From Pseudomonas sp. 31-12 (lineage in GTDB: Bacteria; Pseudomonadota; Gammaproteobacteria; Pseudomonadales; Pseudomonadaceae), in the NCBI RefSeq assembly GCF_003151075.1, contig NZ_CP029482.1, forward strand, positions 2,108,001 through 2,172,000: a DNA stretch of 64,000 nt. The letters are read 5' to 3'. Numbering within the stretch: position 1 is the first letter of the stretch; every line of letters starts with the position of its first letter. The translations under genes and the position numbers were made by a program. Of this stretch, positions 24,626 to 32,268 are shown piece after piece. The notes below the pieces were generated by a model. It was not told the DNA's origin and did not search any database. It worked only from the letters and a program-made list of their open reading frames with translations.

Positions 24626-25588
24626 GTGAAAGCATTGCAAGGCGTGGAAGGTCAAGTGGAGTGGGTTGAAGAGCCCAGTCCTACATGCGATGTAGGACAA
24701 GTTCGAATTCGAGTGGCGGCAGCGGGCCTCAATCGCGCCGATTTGTTACAGAAGGCAGGACTTTATCCGCCACCGCCGGGAGCCAGTCAGGTACTGGGTC
24801 TTGAGTGTTCGGGGGTGATCAGCGAGGTCGGTGCGGGCTCGTCCTGGCAGGTCGGCGACCGGGTTTGCGCCTTGCTGGCCGGGGGCGGGATGGCCGAAGA
24901 GGTAGTTGTCGACGGACGGCATGTGCTGCCGGTTCCCGACGGTTTGTCCCTGGCCGAGGCCGCTGCGCTGCCGGAAGTTTACGCGACCGTCTGGCTGAAT
25001 TTGTTTCAACTGGCTGCGCTCAAACCAGGTGAGAAAGTTCTCCTGCACGCCGGAGCAAGTGGAATCGGTTCAGCTGCCATTCAGCTGTGCAAGGCCTTTG
25101 GCAACTCGTGCTGGGTCAGCGTTGGTTCTGCCGAGCGTCTGGCGTATTGCGAAGCACTGGGTGCGCAGGGTGGGGTGGTGCGCACCGGCGACCTGGACAG
25201 CTTGCGTGATCTGGGGCCGTTCGACGTGATTCTCGACCCGGTCGGCGGCAACTATGCCGCGCTGAATCTGAAAATGCTGGCGCTCGACGGTCGTTGGGTG
25301 CTGATCGGTTTGATGGGGGGTCGTGAGGCGAAGCTGGATCTGGCGCAGGTCCTGGCCAAGCGCGTGCAAATACTGGGATCGACCTTGCGCAGTCGCGATG
25401 AGCAGTTCAAGGCAGATTTGTTCAGTGATTTGAGCCAGCACGTGTGGCCGCTGTTTGCCGAGGGGCGGTTGAGTCCGCAGTTGGCCAAGACATTCCCGAT
25501 CAAGGACGCCGAAGCGGCGTTTGCGGAGTTGGCGAGTAATAAGGTGGCGGGGAAGTTAGTGTTGATAATCGACCCAAGCCTGACCTGA
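24626..25588 (+). CDS. NAD(P)H-quinone oxidoreductase (zinc-independent MDR, PIG3-like)
   Basis: The protein has 320 residues from a GTG at 24626 preceded by GGAGG. The N-terminal GroES-like domain (AGLNRADLLQKAGLYPPPPG, VLGLECSGVISEVG) is followed by a Rossmann domain with the NADPH loop (LLHAGASGIGSAAIQLCKAFG). The Cys and His zinc ligands of alcohol dehydrogenases are missing, placing it with the quinone oxidoreductase/TP53I3 branch. It probably reduces quinones or enones with NADPH in the cytosol. It is divergent from prc with 140 bases between starts, and the neighbour pair is conserved in P. aeruginosa as I recall. Confidence 0.93.
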   Translation: MKALQGVEGQVEWVEEPSPTCDVGQVRIRVAAAGLNRADLLQKAGLYPPPPGASQVLGLECSGVISEVGAGSSWQVGDRVCALLAGGGMAEEVVVDGRHVLPVPDGLSLAEAAALPEVYATVWLNLFQLAALKPGEKVLLHAGASGIGSAAIQLCKAFGNSCWVSVGSAERLAYCEALGAQGGVVRTGDLDSLRDLGPFDVILDPVGGNYAALNLKMLALDGRWVLIGLMGGREAKLDLAQVLAKRVQILGSTLRSRDEQFKADLFSDLSQHVWPLFAEGRLSPQLAKTFPIKDAEAAFAELASNKVAGKLVLIIDPSLT

Positions 25589-25610
25589 TCCCCGGCTGAA
25601 CACAGTCCTG

Positions 25611-25698
25611 GTGGGAGCGTGGCTTGCCCGCGATTCAGGCGACGCGGTGTATCAGTCAGACCGCGTCATCGTTCATCGCGGGCAAGCCACGCTCCCAC
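25611..25698. repeat. REP pair, GTGGCTTGCCCGCGA variant
   Basis: GTGGGAGCGTGGCTTGCC at 25611 and its inverse ending at 25698. The core differs from most pairs here (CGTGGCTTGCC instead of CGGGCTTGCTC). It lies between convergent genes. Confidence 0.9.
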
Positions 25699-25709
25699 AG
25701 GGATCTCTG

Positions 25710-26363
25710 TTACTTCCAGAGATGGATCGGCCAGCCGGCCTTTTCGGCGTGCTCCAGCAACACCGGATCCGGATTCACCACATGTGGGAAATCCACCTTC
25801 AATAGCAGCGGCAAATCGTTACGCGAATCGGAATAGAAACTCGCGCCTTCCAGATTTTCCTCTTCCGCATCCAGCCACTCCAGCAATCGAACGATCTTGC
25901 CTTCGCGGTACGTCAGCGTTCCAACGGTGTGGCCGCTGTACACCCCGTGCGCCACTTCCAGTTCAATGCCGAGAATCTCGTCGATGCCCAACCGGTCGGC
26001 AATCGGCCTGACCAGGTGCGTACCCGACGCCGAAATCACCAGAATCCGGTCGCCGGCCTTGCGATGGGCCGCGATGGCTTTGGTGGCGTCACTGAAAATG
26101 ATCGGCTCGATATAGTCTTCCACCCAAGGCCCGACCAGATGGTCGACCTCTTCCGGTGTGCGCCCGATCATCGGTTCCAGGCTGAAATCCATGTACTCTT
26201 CCATCCGCAACTTGCCGTGGCTGTAAGCGTCCATCAGTTCGTTGTTCTGACGCATGAACGACTCGGGATCGACCCAGCCCAGGCGACCCATTTGCTCGCT
26301 CCAGAGGGTGGCGCAGTCGCCGTGAATCAGGGTTTCGTCCAGATCAAAAATTGCCAGGGCCAT
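25710..26363 (-). CDS. HAD-superfamily (HAD-IB) phosphatase, SerB-like
   Basis: The protein has 217 residues. Motif I is FDLDETLIHGD (nucleophile Asp, acid/base Asp), motif II is VISASGTHL, motif III has a Lys in TYREGKIV and motif IV is YSDSRNDLPLL. The cap insertion after motif I is the type seen in HAD-IB enzymes (SerB, CicA-like). Related enzymes act on phosphoserine or similar small phosphate esters; the substrate is not known. It lies 35 bases after the stop of the ABC ATPase gene and could be the last gene of that operon, which would fit a pathway handling imported phosphorylated compounds. Confidence 0.88.
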   Translation of the reverse strand: MALAIFDLDETLIHGDCATLWSEQMGRLGWVDPESFMRQNNELMDAYSHGKLRMEEYMDFSLEPMIGRTPEEVDHLVGPWVEDYIEPIIFSDATKAIAAHRKAGDRILVISASGTHLVRPIADRLGIDEILGIELEVAHGVYSGHTVGTLTYREGKIVRLLEWLDAEEENLEGASFYSDSRNDLPLLLKVDFPHVVNPDPVLLEHAEKAGWPIHLWK

Positions 26364-26397
26364 CAGTGCAGTTCTCTCTTCGACATCAACAAAGGCA

Positions 26398-27387
26398 TCA
26401 GGCTACCTCACGCAGGGCCGTCGGATCGATGGAAAGTGCCAGGCGCTGACCATCGGGGTGCAGATCGGCCGCCGAGCGGTTCAGCACATCCACCACCAAT
26501 TCCACGCCCCGGGCTTCGACCCTATAACGAATCACATTGCCCAGAAGGCTGTGGCTGCGCACTTGCGCATCAAGCTCGCCATTGAGGCTCAGCTCGATGG
26601 CTTCCGGACGAATCGCAATGCGATGGTTGATCGGCCGCTGCAGCAGTTTCGAGGCGCTGTCGGCGTCCAGCAGGTTGTAGTTGCCGATGAAACCTGCGGC
26701 AAACACATCCACTGGCGCGGTGTAGAGGGTTTCGGCGTCGCCGCTTTGTACGATCTTTCCCTGATTCATCAGGAAAATCCGGTCAGACATGGTCAGCGCT
26801 TCTTCCTGGTCGTGTGTGACGAAAATCGTGGTCAGGCCCAGTTCGCGCTGGATCTGACGGATCTGTTCGCGCAGGTGTTTGCGAATCCGCGCATCGAGGG
26901 CCGACAGCGGTTCATCCAGCAACAACAGCCGTGGCCGTGTGACCAAGGAGCGGGCGAGGGCCACGCGCTGGCACTGGCCACCCGACAGTTGGTGCGGATA
27001 TCGCGCGGCGAAGTCCTTCAGTTCCACCAGTGCCAGCACTTCGGCGACGCGCTTTTGGCTGTCGTCGGCGTTGACCTTCTGCATGCGCAAGCCGAAGGCG
27101 ACGTTTTGCTCTACGGTCATGTTCGGGAACAGCGCGTAGCTCTGGAAGACCATGCCGATCCCGCGTTTCTGCGGGCTCAACGGCACGATGTCGACGCCAT
27201 CGAGCAGAATCTTGCCGCCATCCACCGACGTCAGGCCGGCGATGCAACGCAACAGCGTGGATTTGCCGCAACCGGAAGGACCGAGGAGGGTGACGAACTC
27301 ACCTTTCTGGATCTCGCAGTCGATATCGCTGAACACCGTGGTGCCGGCATAGCTTTTTTGCAGGTGTTGGACGCTGACATAGCTCAT
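26398..27387 (-). CDS. ABC transporter ATP-binding protein (polyamine/phosphonate-type importer)
   Basis: The protein has 329 residues. It shows Walker A GPSGCGKST, the Q-loop FQSYALFPNMT, signature LSGGQCQRVALARSL, Walker B LLLLDEP, H-loop THDQEEALTMSDRI, then a C-terminal TOBE-like domain (IRPEAIELSL). The signature QCQR instead of QQQR is a mild deviation. It is the ATPase of the importer with the two permeases just upstream; its ATG overlaps the permease stop (ATGA at 27387-27384). By family it would import a small organic solute such as a polyamine, 2-aminoethylphosphonate or phosphate ester. Confidence 0.94.
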   Translation of the reverse strand: MSYVSVQHLQKSYAGTTVFSDIDCEIQKGEFVTLLGPSGCGKSTLLRCIAGLTSVDGGKILLDGVDIVPLSPQKRGIGMVFQSYALFPNMTVEQNVAFGLRMQKVNADDSQKRVAEVLALVELKDFAARYPHQLSGGQCQRVALARSLVTRPRLLLLDEPLSALDARIRKHLREQIRQIQRELGLTTIFVTHDQEEALTMSDRIFLMNQGKIVQSGDAETLYTAPVDVFAAGFIGNYNLLDADSASKLLQRPINHRIAIRPEAIELSLNGELDAQVRSHSLLGNVIRYRVEARGVELVVDVLNRSAADLHPDGQRLALSIDPTALREVA

Positions 27388-28184
27388 TCGCTTTTGTCCT
27401 TGTTCAAGATATTGGCCGCCCAGGTCAGAACCAGCACAAAGAAGAAGTAAGAAATCACCAGCGCGCTGGTGAAGTGGCCACTGCTGTTACGCATGTTGTT
27501 GAGGTAGACCTGCAGGGTTTCGTAGCGGGTGCCGACCAGGATGTTGGCGAACACGAACTCACCGAACAGGAACGAGAACGACAGCAGCAACGCCACCATC
27601 AAACCCTTGCGCAGGTTCGGCAGCACCACCAGGAACGCCGCTTGCCAAGCGCTGGCGCCGAGCAACTGCGCGGCGTCCATCAGGTCGCGCAGGTTGATCG
27701 CTTGCAGGTTGTTGGTGATCGCCCGGTACATGAATGGCAGCGCGATGGTGAAGTAGCAGCCGATCAGAATCCACGGCGTACCGACCATCGCAAACGGCCC
27801 GGAACCATAGAGCTGCAACAGCCCCACCGATGACACTACCGGCGGCACAGCGAAGGGCAGCAGGATCAGGATGTTCATCAGTGCATCAAGTTTCGGGAAG
27901 TGGTAATGCACCACGAACAGCAGCGGCAGAATCAGCACCACCGACAAAATCAGCGCACCGACACACACCAGCAGCGACTGCCCGAAGGCATGCAGAAAAC
28001 GTGGATCGCTCCACAGCTGGATGTACCACTTGAAGGTAAAGCCGCTGGGCAGAATCGTCGCCGACCAACTGCTGGCGATCGAGTAGATCAGCGTCCCGGC
28101 CAGCGGCAGCAACAGAATGGCGAACAGCACATACACCACGACGCGGTGATAGACACCGACGGGGCCCAGTTCAGCGCGAGACAT
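27384..28184 (-). CDS. ABC importer permease 2
   Basis: The protein has 266 residues and six membrane helices. It has the BPD_transp_1 signature with an EAA-like loop (LRDLMDAAQLLGASAWQAAFLVVLPNLRKGL). It forms the channel with the permease encoded just upstream, whose end it overlaps by 14 bases. The ATG at 28184 has GAGGAG upstream. It belongs to the PotC/AfuB-like permeases of iron, polyamine and phosphonate importers. Confidence 0.93.
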   Translation of the reverse strand: MSRAELGPVGVYHRVVVYVLFAILLLPLAGTLIYSIASSWSATILPSGFTFKWYIQLWSDPRFLHAFGQSLLVCVGALILSVVLILPLLFVVHYHFPKLDALMNILILLPFAVPPVVSSVGLLQLYGSGPFAMVGTPWILIGCYFTIALPFMYRAITNNLQAINLRDLMDAAQLLGASAWQAAFLVVLPNLRKGLMVALLLSFSFLFGEFVFANILVGTRYETLQVYLNNMRNSSGHFTSALVISYFFFVLVLTWAANILNKDKSE

Positions 28185-29016
28185 GGTAGCTCCTCTTCAA
28201 CAGCAACTGATGCACGATGGTCACCAGGGTCATCAATGCCACGAGCACCACGGCCAGGGCGCTGGCCAGGTTCGGATCAAGGGAAATGTCGCCGGAGACC
28301 ATCGCCGCGATGCGGATCGGCAGCACGTTGAAGTTGCCGGTGGTCAGCGCGTAGACCGTGGCGTAGGCGCCAAGGGCGTTGGCCAGCAGGATCACGAAGG
28401 TGCCGAGCAGCGCAGGCGTCAGCACTGGCAAGCCGATGTGCCGCCAGAACTGCCAGCCGTTGGCGCCGAGCAGTTCGGCGGACTCACGCCAGTCTTCGCG
28501 TAAAGCGTCGAAGGCTGGGTACAACAGCAGCACGCCCAATGGAATCTGGAAGTAGGTGTAGAGAATGATCAACCCGGTTTTCGAGTACAGGTTGAAGTCC
28601 TGAATGATCCCGGCCTGCTTGAGCATGATGGTGAAGCTGCCGTTGAAGCCCAGCAGGATGATGAACGCGAAGGCCAAAGGTACACCGGCGAAGTTGCTGG
28701 TCATGTTGGCGAAAGCATTCACGAAGTTACGCAGTTTCGAATCGACCCGACGCAGGGAATAGGCGCCGAGTACCGCGATGATGATGCCGAATACGCTGGA
28801 CCAGAAACTGATCTCGAGGCTGTACTGGATCGCCTGCAAATAGAACTTCGAATTGAAAATCTTGGTGAAGTTGGCCAGGCCCCAGCCGAACTCTTCCGAC
28901 TGCAAACTGTTGATCATCACCCAGACCAGCGGTGCGATCTCGAACACGATAAAAAACAGGGCGAAAGGTACCAGGCACAACGCTGCCAGCCACTTGCCAC
29001 GGGTCATGGAGTTCAC
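28171..29016 (-). CDS. ABC importer permease 1
   Basis: The protein has 281 residues from a GTG at 29016 that overlaps the stop of the hydrolase gene (GTGA); an ATG three codons in is the alternative. It has six membrane helices with the EAA loop FDALREDWRESAELLGANGW. It is the PotB-like partner of permease 2. The overlap on both sides shows one tightly coupled operon: hydrolase, permease 1, permease 2, ATPase. Confidence 0.93.
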   Translation of the reverse strand: MNSMTRGKWLAALCLVPFALFFIVFEIAPLVWVMINSLQSEEFGWGLANFTKIFNSKFYLQAIQYSLEISFWSSVFGIIIAVLGAYSLRRVDSKLRNFVNAFANMTSNFAGVPLAFAFIILLGFNGSFTIMLKQAGIIQDFNLYSKTGLIILYTYFQIPLGVLLLYPAFDALREDWRESAELLGANGWQFWRHIGLPVLTPALLGTFVILLANALGAYATVYALTTGNFNVLPIRIAAMVSGDISLDPNLASALAVVLVALMTLVTIVHQLLLKRSYHVSR

Positions 29017-29819
29017 TTGAGCAGCTCCCGGCAGACAGGTTTGTCGTGGGCCACGCCCAGCAACTCGCAGACAGTGCCGCAGATTTGTGTTTGTTTCGGC
29101 GCCGCATCGGCATTGAAACTGAAGGCGTCGCCGAGCACGAACAGCGGCACTTCGCGTTCTTCGGGCAGCAGACCGTTGTGAGAGCGGTCGTTGTTCATGC
29201 CATGGTCGGCGGTCACCAGCACCTGATAGCCAGCGTCGAGCCAGCCTTGCAGGTAATCCGCGAGATAGATGTCGGCGAAGCGCGCACTGTTGCGGTATTG
29301 CGCAGTGTCGAGGCCGTGCTTGTGCCCGGCGTCGTCGATGTTCATGGGGTGGATCAACAAGAAGTTCGGCGCGTGGCGCAGACGCAGGTTTTCGGCGTCG
29401 GCGAACAGGTGCGAATCCGGATAGTGATCGTTCCAGTAGAAGTGACCGTGCTGGATCGGCAGGTCGGGGCTGTCGGTGTGACGATCCCGGGCGGCCACGA
29501 ACGGCGAGCGGTTATACAGCTCGCTGACCCAGTGATAGGCCGCGGCGGCGGTGGTCAGCCCGGCATCCGTGGCGTAGTGATAAATGCTGCGCTGGTTGGA
29601 CAGGCGCGAGACGTTGTTGTGGACGATGCCGCTCTCGATCGGCGGGACGCCGGTAAGGATGCATTCGTAAAGCGGTCGGGACAGGGCCGGCAGTTCGCAC
29701 TCCAGTTTGTAGAGTGCCGCGCGTCCTGCGCCGATATAAGCCTGCAGGTGCCCCATGGCGTGGCGCGCGACCTCGTAGTTGAGGCCGTCGAGCACGACAA
29801 GGATGACGTTGTGCTTCAT
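29013..29819 (-). CDS. Alkaline-phosphatase-superfamily hydrolase (nucleotide pyrophosphatase/phosphodiesterase type)
   Basis: The protein has 268 residues. The metal-site motifs of the superfamily are present: VVLDGLNYEVA (Asp ligand), the nucleophile region ILTGVPPIESGIVHNN (Thr), HPMNIDDAGHKHG (Asp and His ligands) and ADHGMNNDRSHNG (Asp-His ligands). No signal peptide is seen, so it acts in the cytosol, presumably on what the importer brings in. Relatives include nucleotide pyrophosphatase/phosphodiesterases and phosphonoacetate hydrolase. It is coupled to the permease gene by a GTGA overlap. The substrate is a phosphodiester, phosphomonoester or phosphonate; sequence alone cannot choose. 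Confidence 0.85.
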   Translation of the reverse strand: MKHNVILVVLDGLNYEVARHAMGHLQAYIGAGRAALYKLECELPALSRPLYECILTGVPPIESGIVHNNVSRLSNQRSIYHYATDAGLTTAAAAYHWVSELYNRSPFVAARDRHTDSPDLPIQHGHFYWNDHYPDSHLFADAENLRLRHAPNFLLIHPMNIDDAGHKHGLDTAQYRNSARFADIYLADYLQGWLDAGYQVLVTADHGMNNDRSHNGLLPEEREVPLFVLGDAFSFNADAAPKQTQICGTVCELLGVAHDKPVCRELLK

Positions 29820-29868
29820 AGGGCAAAACTCCGCGAAACAGATGATTCAGGTACGCAACCAATTCCCC

Positions 29869-29958
29869 TGTGGGAGCGAGCCTGCTCGCGATGGCGGCGT
29901 GTCAGTCAACATATGTGCTGAATGTAAGTTCGCTATCGCGAGCAGGCTCGCTCCCACA
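29869..29958. repeat. REP pair, CGAGCAGGCTCGC variant
   Basis: TGTGGGAGCGAGCCTGCTCG at 29869 and its inverse ending at 29958. It lies inside the importer gene set, between the solute-binding protein gene and the hydrolase. It may lower expression downstream of the highly expressed binding protein, as REPs do in other operons. Confidence 0.9.
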
Positions 29959-29998
29959 TTGGATCTCCAGTGGATCTCCAATGTGGGGTTTTACAGGG

Positions 29999-31063
29999 TT
30001 ACTTCATCTCGACGAGGACTTCTTCGTTCCACTTCTGCGGCAAAGCCTTGGAAGTCTTTTCCCACGCATCCGCGTCTTTGATCGGCGTGACCTTTTTGTA
30101 CTGCTCGTTAGGCAGCAGCTTGGCCTGCACGTCAGCCGGCAGCGTGATGTGCTCGGCGCGGATCGGACGGGCGTTGCCTTTCGCCAGGTTGATCTGACCG
30201 GCATCGCTGAAGATGTATTCGCGAGTCAGCTTGGCTGCGTTCGGGTTCTTCGCGTATTTGTTGATGATGGTCGTGTAGCCGGAAATCACCGAACCATCGG
30301 ACGGGATCAGCACCACGTAATCATCCGGGTTGGCCATCTTGGCTTTGTAGCTCAGGCCGTTGAAGTCCCAGACCACGCCGACTTCGATTTCACCCTTTTC
30401 CATCGTGGCGATGGTCGGGTTGGCCATGGACAGGCGGCCTTGTTTGGCAATGTCTGCAAACAGCAACAGCGCTGGCTGCAGGTTCTTCTCGTCGCCACCG
30501 TTGGCCAATGCTGCGGCCAGAACGCCGTTAGCGGCTTGGGCGGCGGTGCTCACGTCACCGATCGAGACTTTGTATTTGCCGGTTTTCAGGTCAGCCCATT
30601 TGGTCGGGGCTTCGGAACCGTGCAGCAACTTCTTGTTGATGATGAACGCGATGGTGCCGGTGTACGCCAGCGCCCAGTTGCCGTCCTTGTCTTTGGCCCA
30701 GTCCGGGATCTGATCCCAGGTGCTCGGTTTGTAAGGTTGCACCACGCCTTGTTTGACCGCGATCGGGCCGAAGGCTGCACCAACGTCGCCGATGTCGGCG
30801 CTGGCGTTGTCTTTCTCGGCGGCGAACTTGGCGATTTCCTGCGCCGAGCTCATGTCGGTGTCGATGTGTTTCAAGCCGTATTTTGTGGCCAGGTCTGCCC
30901 AGGTGCCTTTCCAGTTGGCCCAGTCATCGGGCATGCCGACGCTATTGACCGCGCCTTCCGCTTTCGCAGCGGCTTCCAGGGTTTTCAAATCATCAGCGGC
31001 CATGGCGGCGCTGCACATGGCAATGGTCGAGCCTAACAGTGATGCCAGGAAAAGCTTTTTCAT
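29999..31063 (-). CDS. ABC importer periplasmic solute-binding protein
   Basis: The protein has 354 residues. The signal peptide (MKKLFLASLLGSTIAMCSAA, cleavage after AMA) is followed by a two-lobed binding protein of the PotD/AfuA/phosphonate group (ADIGDVGAAFGPIAVKQG, ALAYTGTIAFIINKKLL, VGVVWDFNGLSYK). AAGGAG sits 5 bases before the ATG. It heads the operon binding protein, hydrolase, permease 1, permease 2, ATPase, HAD phosphatase. A HutC-type operator-like palindrome lies 46 bases upstream, and the GntR gene is divergent. The likely ligand is an organophosphate or phosphonate. Confidence 0.92.
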   Translation of the reverse strand: MKKLFLASLLGSTIAMCSAAMAADDLKTLEAAAKAEGAVNSVGMPDDWANWKGTWADLATKYGLKHIDTDMSSAQEIAKFAAEKDNASADIGDVGAAFGPIAVKQGVVQPYKPSTWDQIPDWAKDKDGNWALAYTGTIAFIINKKLLHGSEAPTKWADLKTGKYKVSIGDVSTAAQAANGVLAAALANGGDEKNLQPALLLFADIAKQGRLSMANPTIATMEKGEIEVGVVWDFNGLSYKAKMANPDDYVVLIPSDGSVISGYTTIINKYAKNPNAAKLTREYIFSDAGQINLAKGNARPIRAEHITLPADVQAKLLPNEQYKKVTPIKDADAWEKTSKALPQKWNEEVLVEMK

Positions 31064-31108
31064 CCGAAGCTCCTTTGGGCGTTTTCAACGCTGCGATTGC
31101 GGTTGTGT

Positions 31109-31120
31109 TGGTCTAGGTCA
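31109..31120. promoter_or_regulatory. HutC/GntR-type operator-like palindrome near the importer operon
   Basis: TGGTCTAGGTCA matches 10 of 12 positions of the TGGTCTAGACCA palindrome typical of HutC-subfamily GntR regulators (PhnF, DasR). It lies 46 bases before the binding-protein ATG. Confidence 0.65.
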
Positions 31121-31386
31121 GCAATACCTGAGCCAATTTAGGCGCCGCTGATGACATTTTGATGTCGACGATCGGTCGGCCTACATTTTTCACGCGGTAA
31201 CGCTCAGGCTTGCGAGTAAGCGTAGACCATGGCTAAAGGGCTGATACGAAAGGACTTGGCCGTGAATTTGCAGGTGTCTTGCGCAACCGTTCGGCGGCTT
31301 TGTCATCTGCCAGTCACACGCAGTGCCTAGGCTTGCAGGAAGTTGAAGGAGCCGGTTTGAATCATGGTTTCTGCCCCGAAACAGTG

Positions 31387-31400
31387 CTGGTCTAGTCCAG
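31387..31400. promoter_or_regulatory. HutC/GntR-type operator-like palindrome near gntR
   Basis: CTGGTCTAGTCCAG holds TGGTCTAGTCCA, 11 of 12 positions of the TGGTCTAGACCA palindrome, 14 bases before the gntR ATG. The placement suggests autorepression. Confidence 0.72.
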
Positions 31401-31413
31401 ATAGGTAACGTTG

Positions 31414-32127
31414 ATGCGCATCGAGACCACCAAAGCGGTGACAGCCATCGGGCAGGTTCTGCAAGAACAGCTCGACCATGGCCTGTTGGCGCCCGGGAGC
31501 AAACTGCCGGCCGAGCGCAAGCTCAGTGAGTTGTTCGGTACCACGCGCATTACCGTGCGTGAAGCATTGTTGCAACTGGAAGCCCAAGGGCAGATTTATC
31601 GGGAGGAACGCCGTGGCTGGTTCGTGTCGCCACCGCGTCTGGCTTACAACTTGATGCAGCGCAGTCACTTTCACGCGATGGTCAGTGCGCAGGGGCGGGT
31701 GCCGTCGACCGAGGTGATCTCGGCGCGGTTACAGCCGGCGTCGGCGGCGGTGTGTGCGTGGTTGCAGTTGCCGGCATTGTCCAGCGTGATCCAGATCTGC
31801 CGGGCGAGGTGCATTGATGAGCGGCTGGTGTTGTACGTGGAGCACTACCTGAATCCGCAGTACTTTCCGGGGATTCTTGATTTCGATCTGAATCAGTCGA
31901 TCACGGAGCTGTACGCCCGGCATTACGACTTGCACTACGGCCGGGTGCGTTTCGAGATCGTGCCGACGGCGTTGTCGGTGGATGCGGCGGCAGCGTTACG
32001 GGTGTCGGTGGGGAGCCCGGGGTTGCGGATTGCCCGGGTCAATTACGATCAGCATGAGCGGCTGATCGACTGTGACATGGAGTTTTGGCGGCATGATGCG
32101 ATTCATGTCGGGGTGGATGTGGTTTGA
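31414..32127 (+). CDS. GntR family regulator, HutC/UTRA subfamily
   Basis: The protein has 237 residues from the ATG at 31414 (a TTG directly before it is less likely). The N-terminal winged helix (PGSKLPAERKLSELFGTTRI, TVREALLQLEAQG) is followed by a UTRA ligand-binding domain (ending RIARVNYDQHERLIDCDMEF). UTRA regulators such as PhnF sense phosphonates, sugar phosphates or histidine-pathway compounds and bind TGGTCTAGACCA-like sites. Two such sites flank the shared promoter region here. It most likely represses the divergent importer/hydrolase operon and itself until the imported compound or its product binds. Confidence 0.92.
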   Translation: MRIETTKAVTAIGQVLQEQLDHGLLAPGSKLPAERKLSELFGTTRITVREALLQLEAQGQIYREERRGWFVSPPRLAYNLMQRSHFHAMVSAQGRVPSTEVISARLQPASAAVCAWLQLPALSSVIQICRARCIDERLVLYVEHYLNPQYFPGILDFDLNQSITELYARHYDLHYGRVRFEIVPTALSVDAAAALRVSVGSPGLRIARVNYDQHERLIDCDMEFWRHDAIHVGVDVV

Positions 32128-32162
32128 CGGGCGTGGTTTGTCTGTATGACCGTGTCGACCGC

Positions 32163-32243
32163 ATCGCGGGCAAGCCCGCTCCCACAGGAGACGGTGTTGT
32201 ATCTACAAACGCATATCCTTGTGGGAGCGGGCTTGCCCGCGAT
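32163..32243. repeat. REP pair, CGGGCAAGCCCGC type
   Basis: ATCGCGGGCAAGCCCGCTCC at 32163 and its inverse ending at 32243, between the convergent gntR and mechanosensitive-channel genes. Confidence 0.9.
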
Positions 32244-32268
32244 GGGGACATGACAGCCACCCTATGAA

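Larger units (their letters stand above)
31064..31413. other. 350-base divergent regulatory region between importer operon and gntR
   Basis: No gene is seen. The region separates the binding-protein ATG (31063, minus) from the GntR ATG (31414, plus). It carries two copies of a TGGTCTAG palindrome, listed separately, one near each end. I do not see convincing -35/-10 pairs for both directions. Confidence 0.6.

Noticed and set aside
31414..32127. This GntR regulator as the protein acting on the TTGTATACAA purine sites
   Set aside because: It is a HutC/UTRA regulator whose expected site is TGGTCTAGACCA. Such sites lie at its own promoter, and the purine palindrome is different.
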